64,000 nt of DNA from Actinoplanes philippinensis (GTDB lineage: Bacteria; Actinomycetota; Actinomycetes; Mycobacteriales; Micromonosporaceae), in NCBI RefSeq assembly GCF_900113015.1, contig NZ_FONV01000009.1, positions 186,001-250,000 on the forward strand, given 5' to 3'. The notes under the pieces were generated by a model that was not told where the DNA came from, did no database searches, and saw only the letters and a program-made list of their open reading frames with translations. Both the position numbers and the translations under genes were made by a program. The stretch's first letter is position 1, and every line of letters starts with the position of its first letter. This document shows positions 50,288 to 58,688 of this stretch, in pieces.

Positions 50288-52531
50288 GTGACGAGACAGG
50301 ACCGACCGGCCGGCAGCGCCCTGCTGCGCTGGTACGTCGTTCTCGGCTGCTCGCTCATGGCCGCCATCCTGCTGGTCCCGGCCCTGCGGCTGTGGCTGTA
50401 CATCCTGGTCGCGTGTCTGGTGCTGGCCGGCCTGATCCTCGGGATCCGCCGGCACCGCCCGGTCTGGGCACGGCCCTGGTGGCTGCTGGTGGGCGCGGTC
50501 GGCATGTCGATGGTGGCGAGCCTGGGCTGGGCGGTCACCATCACGGAGGACGAGCTGCCGCCGTACCCGTCGATAGGCGACCTGTTCTACTGCGCCTCGA
50601 TGGGACTGCTGACGGCCAGCGTCTACTGGTGGGTGCGGCCCGGCCGGTATCGCGGCGGGCTGCTCGACGCCGCGATCGCGCTGACCGGCGGCGGCGCGGT
50701 CGTCTGGGTGGCGGTGGCCGAGCCGCTGCTGTTCGGCGGCCGGTTCGAGGGGGCACACCTGGCCGGCTACCTGCTCTACGTCACCAACGATCTGCTGATC
50801 CTGGCGCTGACCGTGCGGGTCGTGGTGGTGACCCGGGTCCGCACGGTCGCCTACCGGATGATGGTGGGCGCGGCCACGGTGTGGGTGGTCACCGACACCG
50901 CCTTCTACGCCGCGCTGTTCCGCGAGCAGGGCGAGGCCGCCGCGTGGATCCAGGTGGGCTGGCTGTCGGCCTACCTGATGATCGGCGCCGCGGCGCTGCA
51001 CCCCTCGATGTCACGCAGCACCGGGTCGATGCCGCGCAACGCGGCCCTGCTGACGCGCAGCCGGCTGGTGGCGTACGTCGTGCTGATCGTGCTCATCGCC
51101 GGCCTCGACGCGGTCCGGGCCGTAGCCGCCGCGCCGCCCGGCCACGGCGGCCGGATGATCGTGGTGCTGTGCCTGGGCTGCATCACCTCGGTGTTGCTGA
51201 TCGGCCGGCTCGCGCAGCTCGGCGCGGCCCTCGACGAGCGGGCGCACGTCGACGCGCTGACCGGCCTCGGCAACCGGACGGTGCTGCAGAACGAGCTGAA
51301 CCGGCACCAGCCGCACGACCGGGTGCTGATGATGCTGGACCTCAACGGCTTCCGCGACATCAACGCCGCGTTCGGTCACAAAGCGGGCGACGCGGTGCTG
51401 GTGGAGAGCGGCCACCGGCTGCGGGCCTCGGCGCCCAGCGACGCCACGGTGGTCCGGCTCGACGCCGACGCGTTCGCCGTGCTCACCCGCGGTGACGACG
51501 ATCTGCTGCACCGGCTGGCCGGGCGGCTGCTGCCGGCGCTCGCCGAGCCGTACCCGGTGCCCGGCCTGACCAGCCGCCGGGTCGAGGCCAGCGTCGGTGC
51601 GGTGATCATCCCGGCCGGGGAGAGCGGCACGACCGCGCTGCGTGACGCGGAGCTGGCGCTGGAGGAGGCGCGCACCCAGGGTGACGGTCTGGCGGTGTTC
51701 GATTCCGGGGCGTACGCGCAGTGGCGTGCCAACCGGGACCTGATCACCGAGTTGCAGCACGCCATCGGCACCGACGAGCTGAGCATGCACTACCAGCCGA
51801 TCGTCGAGCTGGCGACCGGCCGGATCGTGGCCGCCGAGGCGCTGCTGCGCTGGTTCCGGCCGGACGGCGCCCCGGTCTCGCCGGGACGTTTCATCCCGCT
51901 CGCCGAGCAGAGCGGCGACATCCTGGTGATCGGCGAGTGGGTGCTGGGACGGGTGTGCTCGGATCTGGCCGGGCTGTGGAGCGGGTACCGGCTGCCGGTG
52001 ACGGTCAACGTGTCGGCGCACCAGCTTCGGGACACCGGGTTCGCAGCCCGGCTGCTGGACCGTCTCCGGGACGTCGGCCTGCCCGGGGAGGCGCTGATCG
52101 TGGAGATCACCGAGACGGTGCTGATGACCACGGTGACCGACGCGGCGACCACGATCGGTCAGCTGCAGCAGCTGCGCGAGCACGGCGTACGGATCGCGAT
52201 CGACGACTTCGGGACCGGGTACTCGTCGCTGGCGTACCTGCGGGAGCTGCCGGTGGACATCCTGAAGATGGACGGGTCGTTCACGTCCGAGCAGATCGAG
52301 GCGGGCGGGCCCCGGGAGATCGCGTTCGTGCGGACGATCGTCGACCTCGGCCGCAGTCTCGATCTGTGCACGCTGGCCGAGGCGGTGGAGACCGAGGGCC
52401 AGGCGCAGCGGCTGCGTGAGCTGGGCTGCCATCTGGCGCAGGGTTACCATTTCGCCCGGCCCGCGCCGGTCACCCGGCTCCACGAGCTGCTGGCCGCGCA
52501 GCGGGCGACGTCGGCCGAGGCGGCGGTCTGA
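50288..52531 (+). CDS. Membrane-bound EAL phosphodiesterase with degenerate GGDEF domain
   Basis: GTG 50288 gives 747 residues (ATG 50357 is an alternative). Nine or so membrane helices (15-310) precede a GGDEF domain whose active site reads RLDADAFAVL, so cyclase activity is lost. The EAL domain is intact: EALLRW near residue 515, NVSAHQLRD, VEITETVLM, IDDFGTGYSSLAYL, LPVDILKMDGSF and AEAVETEGQ. It should hydrolyse c-di-GMP, with the degenerate GGDEF perhaps binding GTP to regulate it. It is divergent from the cyclase gene, about 160 bp between starts. Confidence 0.9.
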   Translation: MTRQDRPAGSALLRWYVVLGCSLMAAILLVPALRLWLYILVACLVLAGLILGIRRHRPVWARPWWLLVGAVGMSMVASLGWAVTITEDELPPYPSIGDLFYCASMGLLTASVYWWVRPGRYRGGLLDAAIALTGGGAVVWVAVAEPLLFGGRFEGAHLAGYLLYVTNDLLILALTVRVVVVTRVRTVAYRMMVGAATVWVVTDTAFYAALFREQGEAAAWIQVGWLSAYLMIGAAALHPSMSRSTGSMPRNAALLTRSRLVAYVVLIVLIAGLDAVRAVAAAPPGHGGRMIVVLCLGCITSVLLIGRLAQLGAALDERAHVDALTGLGNRTVLQNELNRHQPHDRVLMMLDLNGFRDINAAFGHKAGDAVLVESGHRLRASAPSDATVVRLDADAFAVLTRGDDDLLHRLAGRLLPALAEPYPVPGLTSRRVEASVGAVIIPAGESGTTALRDAELALEEARTQGDGLAVFDSGAYAQWRANRDLITELQHAIGTDELSMHYQPIVELATGRIVAAEALLRWFRPDGAPVSPGRFIPLAEQSGDILVIGEWVLGRVCSDLAGLWSGYRLPVTVNVSAHQLRDTGFAARLLDRLRDVGLPGEALIVEITETVLMTTVTDAATTIGQLQQLREHGVRIAIDDFGTGYSSLAYLRELPVDILKMDGSFTSEQIEAGGPREIAFVRTIVDLGRSLDLCTLAEAVETEGQAQRLRELGCHLAQGYHFARPAPVTRLHELLAAQRATSAEAAV

Positions 52532-52534
52532 CCT

Positions 52535-53200
52535 CTACGGGGGTGTCTCCAAGGGCAGGAGCCCGCAGCGGTACGCCCAGATGACCGTCTGGACACGATC
52601 ACGAGCGCCGATCTTGGTCATCGCGCGGCTCAGGTGGCTCTTGACCGTGCTGACCTCGACCGTCAGCTCGGCGGCGATCTCGGCGTTGGACAGCCCGTGC
52701 GCCAGCAGCCGGACGATCTCCGCCTCCCGTGTGGTGAGCAGGTCCGGTCCGGCGCCCGCCGGGGTGGTGGCACGGCGGCGGCGGGCGAACTCGACGATCA
52801 CCCGCCGGGTGACCGTGTGGTCGACCATGCCGTGCCCGGCGGCGAGCCGGCGGATCGCGTCGAGGAGGGTGTCGAGGTCGGCGTCCTTGAGCAGGAATCC
52901 GCTCGCGCCGGCTTCGAGCGCGCCGAACACGTAGTCGTCCAGCTCGTAGGTGGTCAGCACCAGCACGGCGGGCGCCGGGTCGAGGGTGGCGACGATGTCG
53001 CGGGTCGCGGTCAGGCCGTCGCCGCCGGGCATCCGCACGTCCATGCACACCACGTCGGGTCGCAGCAGGCGGGCCATCCGGACGGCCTCGGGCCCGTCGC
53101 CGGCCTCGCCGACCACGGTGATGTCCCCGGCCAGCTCCAGCAGCGACCGGAATCCGGCACGCAGCATCGGCTGGTCATCGGCGAGCAGCACAGTGATCAT
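52535..53200 (-). CDS. NarL/LuxR-family response regulator
   Basis: The 221-residue product has a receiver domain with the phosphorylated Asp in VVCMDVRMPGGDG (Asp54), the switch Thr in VLVLTTYELDD and Lys in FLLKDAD, and a C-terminal LuxR helix-turn-helix (LTTREAEIVRLLAHGLSNAEI, KSHLSRAMTKIGARDR). The start ATG overlaps the kinase stop (ATGA), so they form one unit. Targets are unknown, but the secreted hydrolase gene lies just upstream in the same direction. It is convergent with the EAL gene, 3 bp apart. Confidence 0.92.
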   Translation of the reverse strand: MITVLLADDQPMLRAGFRSLLELAGDITVVGEAGDGPEAVRMARLLRPDVVCMDVRMPGGDGLTATRDIVATLDPAPAVLVLTTYELDDYVFGALEAGASGFLLKDADLDTLLDAIRRLAAGHGMVDHTVTRRVIVEFARRRRATTPAGAGPDLLTTREAEIVRLLAHGLSNAEIAAELTVEVSTVKSHLSRAMTKIGARDRVQTVIWAYRCGLLPLETPP

Positions 53201-54384
53201 GCGTGCTCCTCGGTGGGCCGGACGGCGAGCGGGGCGGTGTGCGGGACGGTCAGCCGGACGTGCCAGCCGCCGTCGGCGGTGGGACCGGCGGAGAGGTGGC
53301 CGTCGATCAGGGACGCGCGTTCGCGCATGCCGATCAGGCCGAAGCCGCGGCGCTCGCGGTCGTGGTGGACGGGCGGGCCGGCCGGCGGGCCGTTGTGGAT
53401 CTCCATGGTGGTCTCCGAGGGCCGGTAGGTGAGCGCGATCGTCACCGGCGCGCCGGGGGCGTGGGCGCGGGCGTTGGTCAGCGCCTCCTGCGCCACCCGG
53501 TAGAGCGCCAGCTCGACGGCCGGGTCCTGGACGCCGGGGGCGCCGTCGACGGTGAGCACGGCCTCGCCGCCGGACACCAGCTTGTCGATCATCGCAAGGC
53601 CGCTGCCGTCCGGCAGGTGCGGGTCGGTCCCGTCGTCGGAGCGCAGCGCGCCGACGATCCGGCGCAGGTTGTGCAGCGTGTTGCGGCCCTCCTCGCGGAC
53701 CGCGGCGGCGTGCCGGCGGGCCGCGTCGGGGTCCCGGCCGACGAGCCGTTCGACCAGGGTGGCCTGCACGATCAGGGAGGTGAGGTGGTGGGCGGCCACG
53801 TCGTGCAGCTCGCGGGCGGTCCGGGCGCGTTCGGCGGTCAGGACCGCCTCGGTGCGGGCCCGGTGCGCCTCGGCGTCGGCGGCCGCGCCCGCCGCGACGA
53901 CCTCGGCGAAGCGGCGCCGCATGGCCAGGTGCGCGCCGAGCAGCGCGGCGCCGACGTGGAGCAGCAGCGACAGGACGAGGTGCGCCGCGATCCGGGTCAG
54001 CTCCAGCGACAGGTCCGGCGCGGCGGGCAGGCTCACCGCGGCGTATCCGGCGATCTCCACGACCGCGGTGATCACCGCGAGGACTATGGCGGTACGGGTG
54101 ACGAGCACCGTGCCGCACGTGTAGACGGCGACGGCGAGCCCGACCCCGCGCAGGCCGGAGCCGGGTGGCACGGCCGCGGAGATCGCGCATTGCAGCGCCA
54201 GCATCAGGGCCAGGCACCACACGGGCGTGACCCGGCGCAGGCAGATGAGCAGGGTCTGCGCCGTGATCAGCGCCAGCACGGCCGGGCCGGGCAGCCGGCC
54301 GGTGTTGGTCAGCCACATCAGCACCGCGGTGAACGGCACGGCGGCCACGCCCAGTGCGGCGTCCTGGATGAGCCTCGTGCGCAT
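53197..54384 (-). CDS. NarL-type sensor histidine kinase
   Basis: The 395-residue product (ATG 54382-54384) has about five membrane helices in residues 1-160 with little extracellular loop, a HisKA_3 dimerisation helix with the phospho-acceptor His in ARELHDVAAHHLTSL near residue 200, and an HATPase domain with ALYRVAQEALTNARAHAPG (N box) and RGFGLIGMRERASLI (G box). Small loops suggest sensing inside the membrane. It is coupled to the response regulator and lies 69 bp after the hydrolase gene. Confidence 0.92.
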   Translation of the reverse strand: MRTRLIQDAALGVAAVPFTAVLMWLTNTGRLPGPAVLALITAQTLLICLRRVTPVWCLALMLALQCAISAAVPPGSGLRGVGLAVAVYTCGTVLVTRTAIVLAVITAVVEIAGYAAVSLPAAPDLSLELTRIAAHLVLSLLLHVGAALLGAHLAMRRRFAEVVAAGAAADAEAHRARTEAVLTAERARTARELHDVAAHHLTSLIVQATLVERLVGRDPDAARRHAAAVREEGRNTLHNLRRIVGALRSDDGTDPHLPDGSGLAMIDKLVSGGEAVLTVDGAPGVQDPAVELALYRVAQEALTNARAHAPGAPVTIALTYRPSETTMEIHNGPPAGPPVHHDRERRGFGLIGMRERASLIDGHLSAGPTADGGWHVRLTVPHTAPLAVRPTEEHA

Positions 54385-54452
54385 CGTGGTCCCTTCTCCG
54401 GCTCCGGGCCCGGCAGTCCCCCTCAGGCTGCCGGGCCCGCCCTGCGTGCCGG

Positions 54453-55619
54453 TCAGCGGTGTGCGGCCAGCCAGGTGGTGATGTCGCGCAGCACCGCCGG
54501 GTCCGGGTTGCCGGGCACGGGCTGGTACTTCGGGGTGACGTTCATCAGGTGGCTGACGCCGGGGTAGGTGATCAGTGTGTGGTCGCGGTTGCCGGCGGTG
54601 GCCAGGGCGGCGTCGGTGACGATCGCGCCGCGCACCACGGTCTGGGTGTCGGTCTGGCCGTTGAGCAGCAGAACCGGGCCGTCGTAGTGCGGCAGGTCGC
54701 GCGCGGGGGCCGGGAAGCGGCCGATGTCGGTGATGTAGCGGGCGAACCGGTCGGGCAGGCCCGGCAGGTTCGGGAACCGGTCGAAGCCGGCGGCGGCGCG
54801 GACCACCGGCTCGACCTCGGTGTCGATGGCCAGCTCGCCGTCGCCGTCGGTGTCGGTGGCCGGGTCGGTCAGGACGGCCCGGAACTGCGCCGCCGTGTCG
54901 CCGGGCAGCCCGATCAGGCCGTGTGCGGTCTCGTCGGCGGTCAGCCGGCCGTCCCCGTCGACGTCGAACTCCTCGTGCAGTTGTCCCAGCGTGCGGCCCA
55001 CGGCCTGGTAGTAGATCACCTGTCGCGGGGTGCCGTCGATCACGCCCATCGCGATGACGCCGGCGGGTTTCCTGATGCCCCACGCGTGCGGGTCGCCGGC
55101 CAGGTTCCCGGCGACCTGGGTGCCTTCGCTGTGGCCGAGCAGGTAGACGGCGGCCGGGTCGGCGCGCTTGGCGGTCGCGGCGAACCGGACTGCGGCGGCG
55201 GCGTCGCGTACCGTCTGCTCATAGGGTTTGGCCGGGTCGAGGACCGCCGGATCGTCGCTGAGCCGCGGTCCCACACCGACCACGCCGCGTTTGTTGAATC
55301 GCAGCACGGCGAAGCCGGCGCGGTTGGCCGTCCGGGCGACGGTCTTCAACGTGGTCACGCCCGGCGCGAGGGTCTGGTCCATGTCGTTGTACCCGCTGCC
55401 GTGCAGGAGCACGAGGATCGGCAGGCGGCCCCGGGCGCCCTTCGGGTAGGTGATCTCGCCCTCGGCCGACCAGCCGCCGTCCATCGGGATCGTCACGGAC
55501 TCGCGGACGATGCCGGCCCAGTAGCTCCCCGAGCCACCGGTGGCCTCGGCGAAGGCGGGCGGGACCAGCCCGATCGTGACGGTCGCGACGGTCAGCACGG
55601 CGGTCTTCTTCCACTTCAT
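54453..55619 (-). CDS. Secreted alpha/beta hydrolase with an EF-hand insert
   Basis: The 388-residue product starts MKWKKTAVLTVATV with a Sec signal cut near AFAEA. The fold shows the oxyanion region LVLLHGSGYND near residue 79, the nucleophile in LLGHSEGTQVAG near 165 and the catalytic His in YPGVSHLMNV near 357. Between core strands an inserted segment holds a complete 12-residue calcium loop, DVDGDGRLTADE (about 220-231), and a second degenerate one, DTDGDGELAIDT (about 259-270). Calcium may stabilise the secreted enzyme. Substrate unknown; esterase or peptidase-like activity is possible. A two-component system lies downstream. Confidence 0.85.
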   Translation of the reverse strand: MKWKKTAVLTVATVTIGLVPPAFAEATGGSGSYWAGIVRESVTIPMDGGWSAEGEITYPKGARGRLPILVLLHGSGYNDMDQTLAPGVTTLKTVARTANRAGFAVLRFNKRGVVGVGPRLSDDPAVLDPAKPYEQTVRDAAAAVRFAATAKRADPAAVYLLGHSEGTQVAGNLAGDPHAWGIRKPAGVIAMGVIDGTPRQVIYYQAVGRTLGQLHEEFDVDGDGRLTADETAHGLIGLPGDTAAQFRAVLTDPATDTDGDGELAIDTEVEPVVRAAAGFDRFPNLPGLPDRFARYITDIGRFPAPARDLPHYDGPVLLLNGQTDTQTVVRGAIVTDAALATAGNRDHTLITYPGVSHLMNVTPKYQPVPGNPDPAVLRDITTWLAAHR

Positions 55620-55731
55620 GAACGTTCCCCCTGGTCGGTGTCGTGGTGACACCTCAGAGCCTGCCGCCGGGGCGGGGCCGGGCACATCCGGCGCGGGCGG
55701 GAACCGCGGCTTACGACTTCCGATGGAGGCC

Positions 55732-56160
55732 TCAGTCGCCGGTCGGGTTCAGCAGGGGGTCGAGCAGGGCGAGCAGCTGGTCGCGTTGCGCCGGCCGCAG
55801 GCGGGTGATCTCGGGGGCGAGGGCGTCGCGGACCTCGAGGTAGAGGCGCTGGGTGAGGTCGCGGCCGGCCGGGGTGAGGAAGACGTCGACGACGCGGCCG
55901 TCGGCCGGATTCTTCTCCCGGGCCAGCAGGCCACGGCGCTCGGCGCGGTCGATCAGGCCGGACATCGTGGACTTGTCGAGGCCCAGGTAGGCGGCGAGCT
56001 CGGTGACGCGGGGCCGCCGGTCACGCAGGATGCCGAACACGCGCAGCTGGGTCAGGGACAGGTCGTTGTCGGCGCCGATGCGGGTGAGCACGCCGGTGAT
56101 CTGGAAGGTGCAGCGGACCAGTGCGTCGACCAGGGCGTCCACGGTGTCGTCGGCGGGCAT
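55732..56160 (-). CDS. MarR-family transcriptional regulator
   Basis: A 142-residue winged-helix protein. The DNA-binding part reads LTQLRVFGILRDRRPRVTELAAYLGLDKSTMSGLIDRAERRGL (split here as LDKSTMSGLIDRAE at the recognition helix, near residue 70), followed by the wing KNPADGRVVDVFLTPAG. It is divergent from an oxidoreductase gene, and two inverted repeats lie in the 85-bp gap, so it probably represses both genes until a ligand or oxidant binds. Confidence 0.9.
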   Translation of the reverse strand: MPADDTVDALVDALVRCTFQITGVLTRIGADNDLSLTQLRVFGILRDRRPRVTELAAYLGLDKSTMSGLIDRAERRGLLAREKNPADGRVVDVFLTPAGRDLTQRLYLEVRDALAPEITRLRPAQRDQLLALLDPLLNPTGD

Positions 56161-56178
56161 GCGGACATCCTAGTTGAC

Positions 56179-56226
56179 ATGGTTGGGATTACGAACCATC
56201 CTTGGTTTAGTTGGTAATACAAACCA
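56179..56226. promoter_or_regulatory. Two inverted-repeat operators between the MarR and oxidoreductase genes
   Basis: ATGGTT and AACCAT arms at 56179-56184 and 56194-56199, then TGGTTT and AAACCA arms at 56203-56208 and 56221-56226. Both share the core TGGTT/AACCA. The whole block lies in a short AT-rich gap between two divergent starts, as expected for a MarR dimer binding twice. Confidence 0.78.
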
Positions 56227-56245
56227 TCTCTCCCGGAGGTTCACC

Positions 56246-57172
56246 ATGTACGCCGCAGTCCTCACCGCGTTCGACACCCCGCCGGTCTACCGCGAGCACC
56301 CCGAGCCCGTCGCGACCGGCAGCGACGAGATGGTGGTCGACGTCCTCGCCGCCGGCCTGCACCACCTGACCCGCGCCAAGGCCACCGGCGCGCACTACAG
56401 CAGCACCGGCGCGCTGCCCCTGGTGCCGGGCGCCGACGCCGTCGTGCGCGACCGGACCGGGACGTTGCGGTACGCGGCGCTCGACGACACGACGCTCGGC
56501 ACGTTCGCCGAGCGCACCGTCATCGACGTACGCCGCAGTGTCGCCCTCCCGGCCGGCATCGACCCGGTCCGGATCGCCGCCGCCATGAACCCGGGGATGT
56601 CCTCCTGGGTGGCGCTGCGCCGGCGCATCACCTTCACCGCCGGGCAGCGGGTCCTGGTCATCGGCGCCACCGGGAACGCCGGGCGGATGGCGGTGCAGGT
56701 CGCCAAGCTGCTCGGGGCCGCGCACGTGATCGCCGCCGGCCGTGACGAGGCCCGTCTGGCCGCGCTGCCCGCCCTCGGCGCCGACGAGACGTGCACGTTC
56801 GACGAACTCGACAGTGCCGCCGACGTCGACGTCGTGCTCGACTACGTCTGGGGCGAGCCCGCCGCCGGCGCCATGGTCCCGATGCTCACCGCCCGCGGCG
56901 ACCGGTCCCGGCCGCTGACGTGGATCCAGATCGGATCGATGGGCGGGCCGACCGCGCCGGTCCCGTCGGTGGCGCTGCGCTCGTCACGGCTGCAGATCGT
57001 CGGCAGCGGCATCGGATCCGTCAGCGCCCGCGACTTCATCGCCGAGCTGCCGCACCTGGCCGCGGCGGTGACCGAGGGCACGATCAGTGTGCAGGCCCAG
57101 GCCGTGCCGCTCGCCGACATCGAGCGGGCCTGGACCACCACAACGGACCGCCGCGTCGTCCTCGTGCCCTGA
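56246..57172 (+). CDS. Zinc-independent medium-chain oxidoreductase (quinone oxidoreductase-like)
   Basis: ATG 56246 follows CGGAGG. The 308-residue product has the MDR fold: an N-terminal GroES-like part (VVDVLAAGLHHLTRAKATG, without the zinc-binding cysteines), then the dinucleotide motif VLVIGATGNAGRMAVQVAKL near residue 138, then VDVVLDYVWGEPAAG. Absence of catalytic zinc ligands points to a quinone- or enone-reducing enzyme. Control by the divergent MarR regulator suggests a role in handling electrophiles or quinones. Confidence 0.87.
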   Translation: MYAAVLTAFDTPPVYREHPEPVATGSDEMVVDVLAAGLHHLTRAKATGAHYSSTGALPLVPGADAVVRDRTGTLRYAALDDTTLGTFAERTVIDVRRSVALPAGIDPVRIAAAMNPGMSSWVALRRRITFTAGQRVLVIGATGNAGRMAVQVAKLLGAAHVIAAGRDEARLAALPALGADETCTFDELDSAADVDVVLDYVWGEPAAGAMVPMLTARGDRSRPLTWIQIGSMGGPTAPVPSVALRSSRLQIVGSGIGSVSARDFIAELPHLAAAVTEGTISVQAQAVPLADIERAWTTTTDRRVVLVP

Positions 57173-57323
57173 TCACTCCCGCGGGGTACGTCGATCGCAC
57201 ATCCCCGGCCGATGTTCGGACCGGTTCCCGGACCGCACCGATCCGCGGCGGCCGCGGCTGCGTGGACTGACGGTGAAGCGGGCCGTTCCGGAGCCCGCCG
57301 TCATCTGCCTCAGGGAGAAGTCG

Positions 57324-57884
57324 ATGCTTCGTGCATCTCGTACCAGGGTCCGGGTCCTCGCGGGCGCGAGCATGGCCGGTGTCGTGGCGACGGTCGCCGC
57401 GGTGGCGCTGAACGCCTCGGCCGCCGAGGTACCGCAGTCGCCGGGCATTCCCGTGCCGCCGGTGCCGGAATCCATCGCGCCGAAGGACGGCTCCACGGCC
57501 ATCGGCGTGTTCCGGGTGACCACCGGCACTCAGACCTACACGTGTGACACCGCCACCGGCACCTTCGGCGCCAAGTCGACGCCCGAGGCTCGGCTGGCCG
57601 GGGCCGGTGGGCTGGTCCACCACTTCGCCGGGCCGAGCTGGCAGTACGAACGCGACGGCTCCTCGGTCACCGGGACGATGGCGAAGCAGTCGCCGCGGGA
57701 GGGCACCATCCCCGAGCTGCTGCTCACCGTCACCGGCCACGGCGGCACGGGCCTGCTCGACCGGGCCGACCAGATCAGCCGGCTGCAGACCTCCGGCGGG
57801 CTCCGGCCCACCAGGACCTGCTCCGCCGGGGAGACGGTCGCCGTGCCGTACAAGGCGATCTACGTGTTCTGGGACGCCCCGTAG
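57324..57884 (+). CDS. Secreted DUF3455 protein
   Basis: ATG 57324 has GGGAGAAG upstream. The 186-residue product starts with a signal (MLRASRTRVRVLAGASMAGVVATVAAVALNASA, cut near residue 34). The rest matches the DUF3455 pattern: GVFRVTTGTQTYTC near residue 70, the HHFAGPSWQYERDGSSVTG block near 105, and the closing AGETVAVPYKAIYVFWD. Two cysteines probably form a disulfide. Function of the family is unknown; it occurs in actinobacteria and fungi as secreted protein. A strong terminator follows. Confidence 0.82.
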   Translation: MLRASRTRVRVLAGASMAGVVATVAAVALNASAAEVPQSPGIPVPPVPESIAPKDGSTAIGVFRVTTGTQTYTCDTATGTFGAKSTPEARLAGAGGLVHHFAGPSWQYERDGSSVTGTMAKQSPREGTIPELLLTVTGHGGTGLLDRADQISRLQTSGGLRPTRTCSAGETVAVPYKAIYVFWDAP

Positions 57885-57911
57885 CCGGCGGCTGCCCACC
57901 GGATGATCGAC

Positions 57912-57950
57912 GGGGCGGCGCGAGTCACGTACCCCGACTCGCGCCGCCCC
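57912..57950 (+). terminator. Hairpin terminator after the DUF3455 gene
   Basis: A perfect 15-bp GC-rich stem (57912-57926 with 57936-57950) with a 9-nt loop, 27 bp past the stop codon. No U-tract is seen. Confidence 0.85.
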
Positions 57951-58016
57951 CGCCGGCCGCGCGGCCACCTCGCGTCCAGCCGTCGCGGCCGGGGATTACG
58001 TTGCTAGATTTCTGCG

Positions 58017-58658
58017 GTGAGGGAGCAACTGCCCACCGGCGGCCACCGGCTGTCGCCGGCCGAGATCGACGCGCTCGACGCCAGATGGTCGTCGTGCTGG
58101 CGGCCGCAGGAGGTCGCACGCCGCCTGGCCGGCACGACGACGCCCTGGTGTGTGGCCGCCGGCTGGGCGCTGGACCTGTTCCGCGGCGAGCAGACACGCG
58201 AGCACGGGGACATCGAGATCGCGATCCCCGCCGCGGGTTTCGCCGACGTCCGGGCCCGCTTCCCCGGACACGCCTTCGACGCGGTGGGCAGTGGCCGGAT
58301 CTGGGAGAACGCCACACCGGACGAACTCGGCGCCACCCATCAGACCTGGCTGCGCGACCCGGCCACCGGGGACTACCGGCTCGACGTGTTCCGCGAGCCG
58401 CACCAGGGCGACACCTGGATCTGCCGGCGGGACGCGACGATCCGGCTCCCCTACCGCGACATCATCCACCACACCGGGGACGCCGTCCCCTATCTCGCGC
58501 CCGAGCTGGTCCTGCTGTTCAAAGCCAAGCACGTCCGCCCGAAGGACCAGGCCGACTTCGACGGGACCGTCCCGCACCTGACCCGGGACCAGCGCGCGAC
58601 CCTGGCCGGGCTGCTCGCCCGCGTGCATCCGGGACATGCCTGGCTCGCGCACCTGTGA
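58017..58658 (+). CDS. Nucleotidyltransferase-fold protein (aminoglycoside/lincosamide adenylyltransferase-like)
   Basis: The 213-residue product (GTG 58017) carries the compact nucleotidyltransferase signature WCVAAGWALDLFRGEQTREH followed by GDIEIAI near residues 43-68, with the acidic pair of the metal site. It has YRLDVFREP in the middle and LVLLFKAKHVRPKDQADFD towards the end, as in aminoglycoside 2''-adenylyltransferase-like proteins. Many such chromosomal proteins have no proven antibiotic substrate. It stands alone between two terminators. Confidence 0.82.
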   Translation: MREQLPTGGHRLSPAEIDALDARWSSCWRPQEVARRLAGTTTPWCVAAGWALDLFRGEQTREHGDIEIAIPAAGFADVRARFPGHAFDAVGSGRIWENATPDELGATHQTWLRDPATGDYRLDVFREPHQGDTWICRRDATIRLPYRDIIHHTGDAVPYLAPELVLLFKAKHVRPKDQADFDGTVPHLTRDQRATLAGLLARVHPGHAWLAHL

Positions 58659-58659
58659 C

Positions 58660-58676
58660 CCCGGCGCGGCGCCGGG
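58660..58676. terminator. Bidirectional hairpin between convergent genes
   Basis: A 7-8 bp stem (58660-58667 with 58669-58676) with a minimal loop lies 2 bp after the nucleotidyltransferase stop and 13 bp before the end of the convergent NmrA-like gene. Confidence 0.55.
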
Positions 58677-58688
58677 CGGGTGGCGGCC

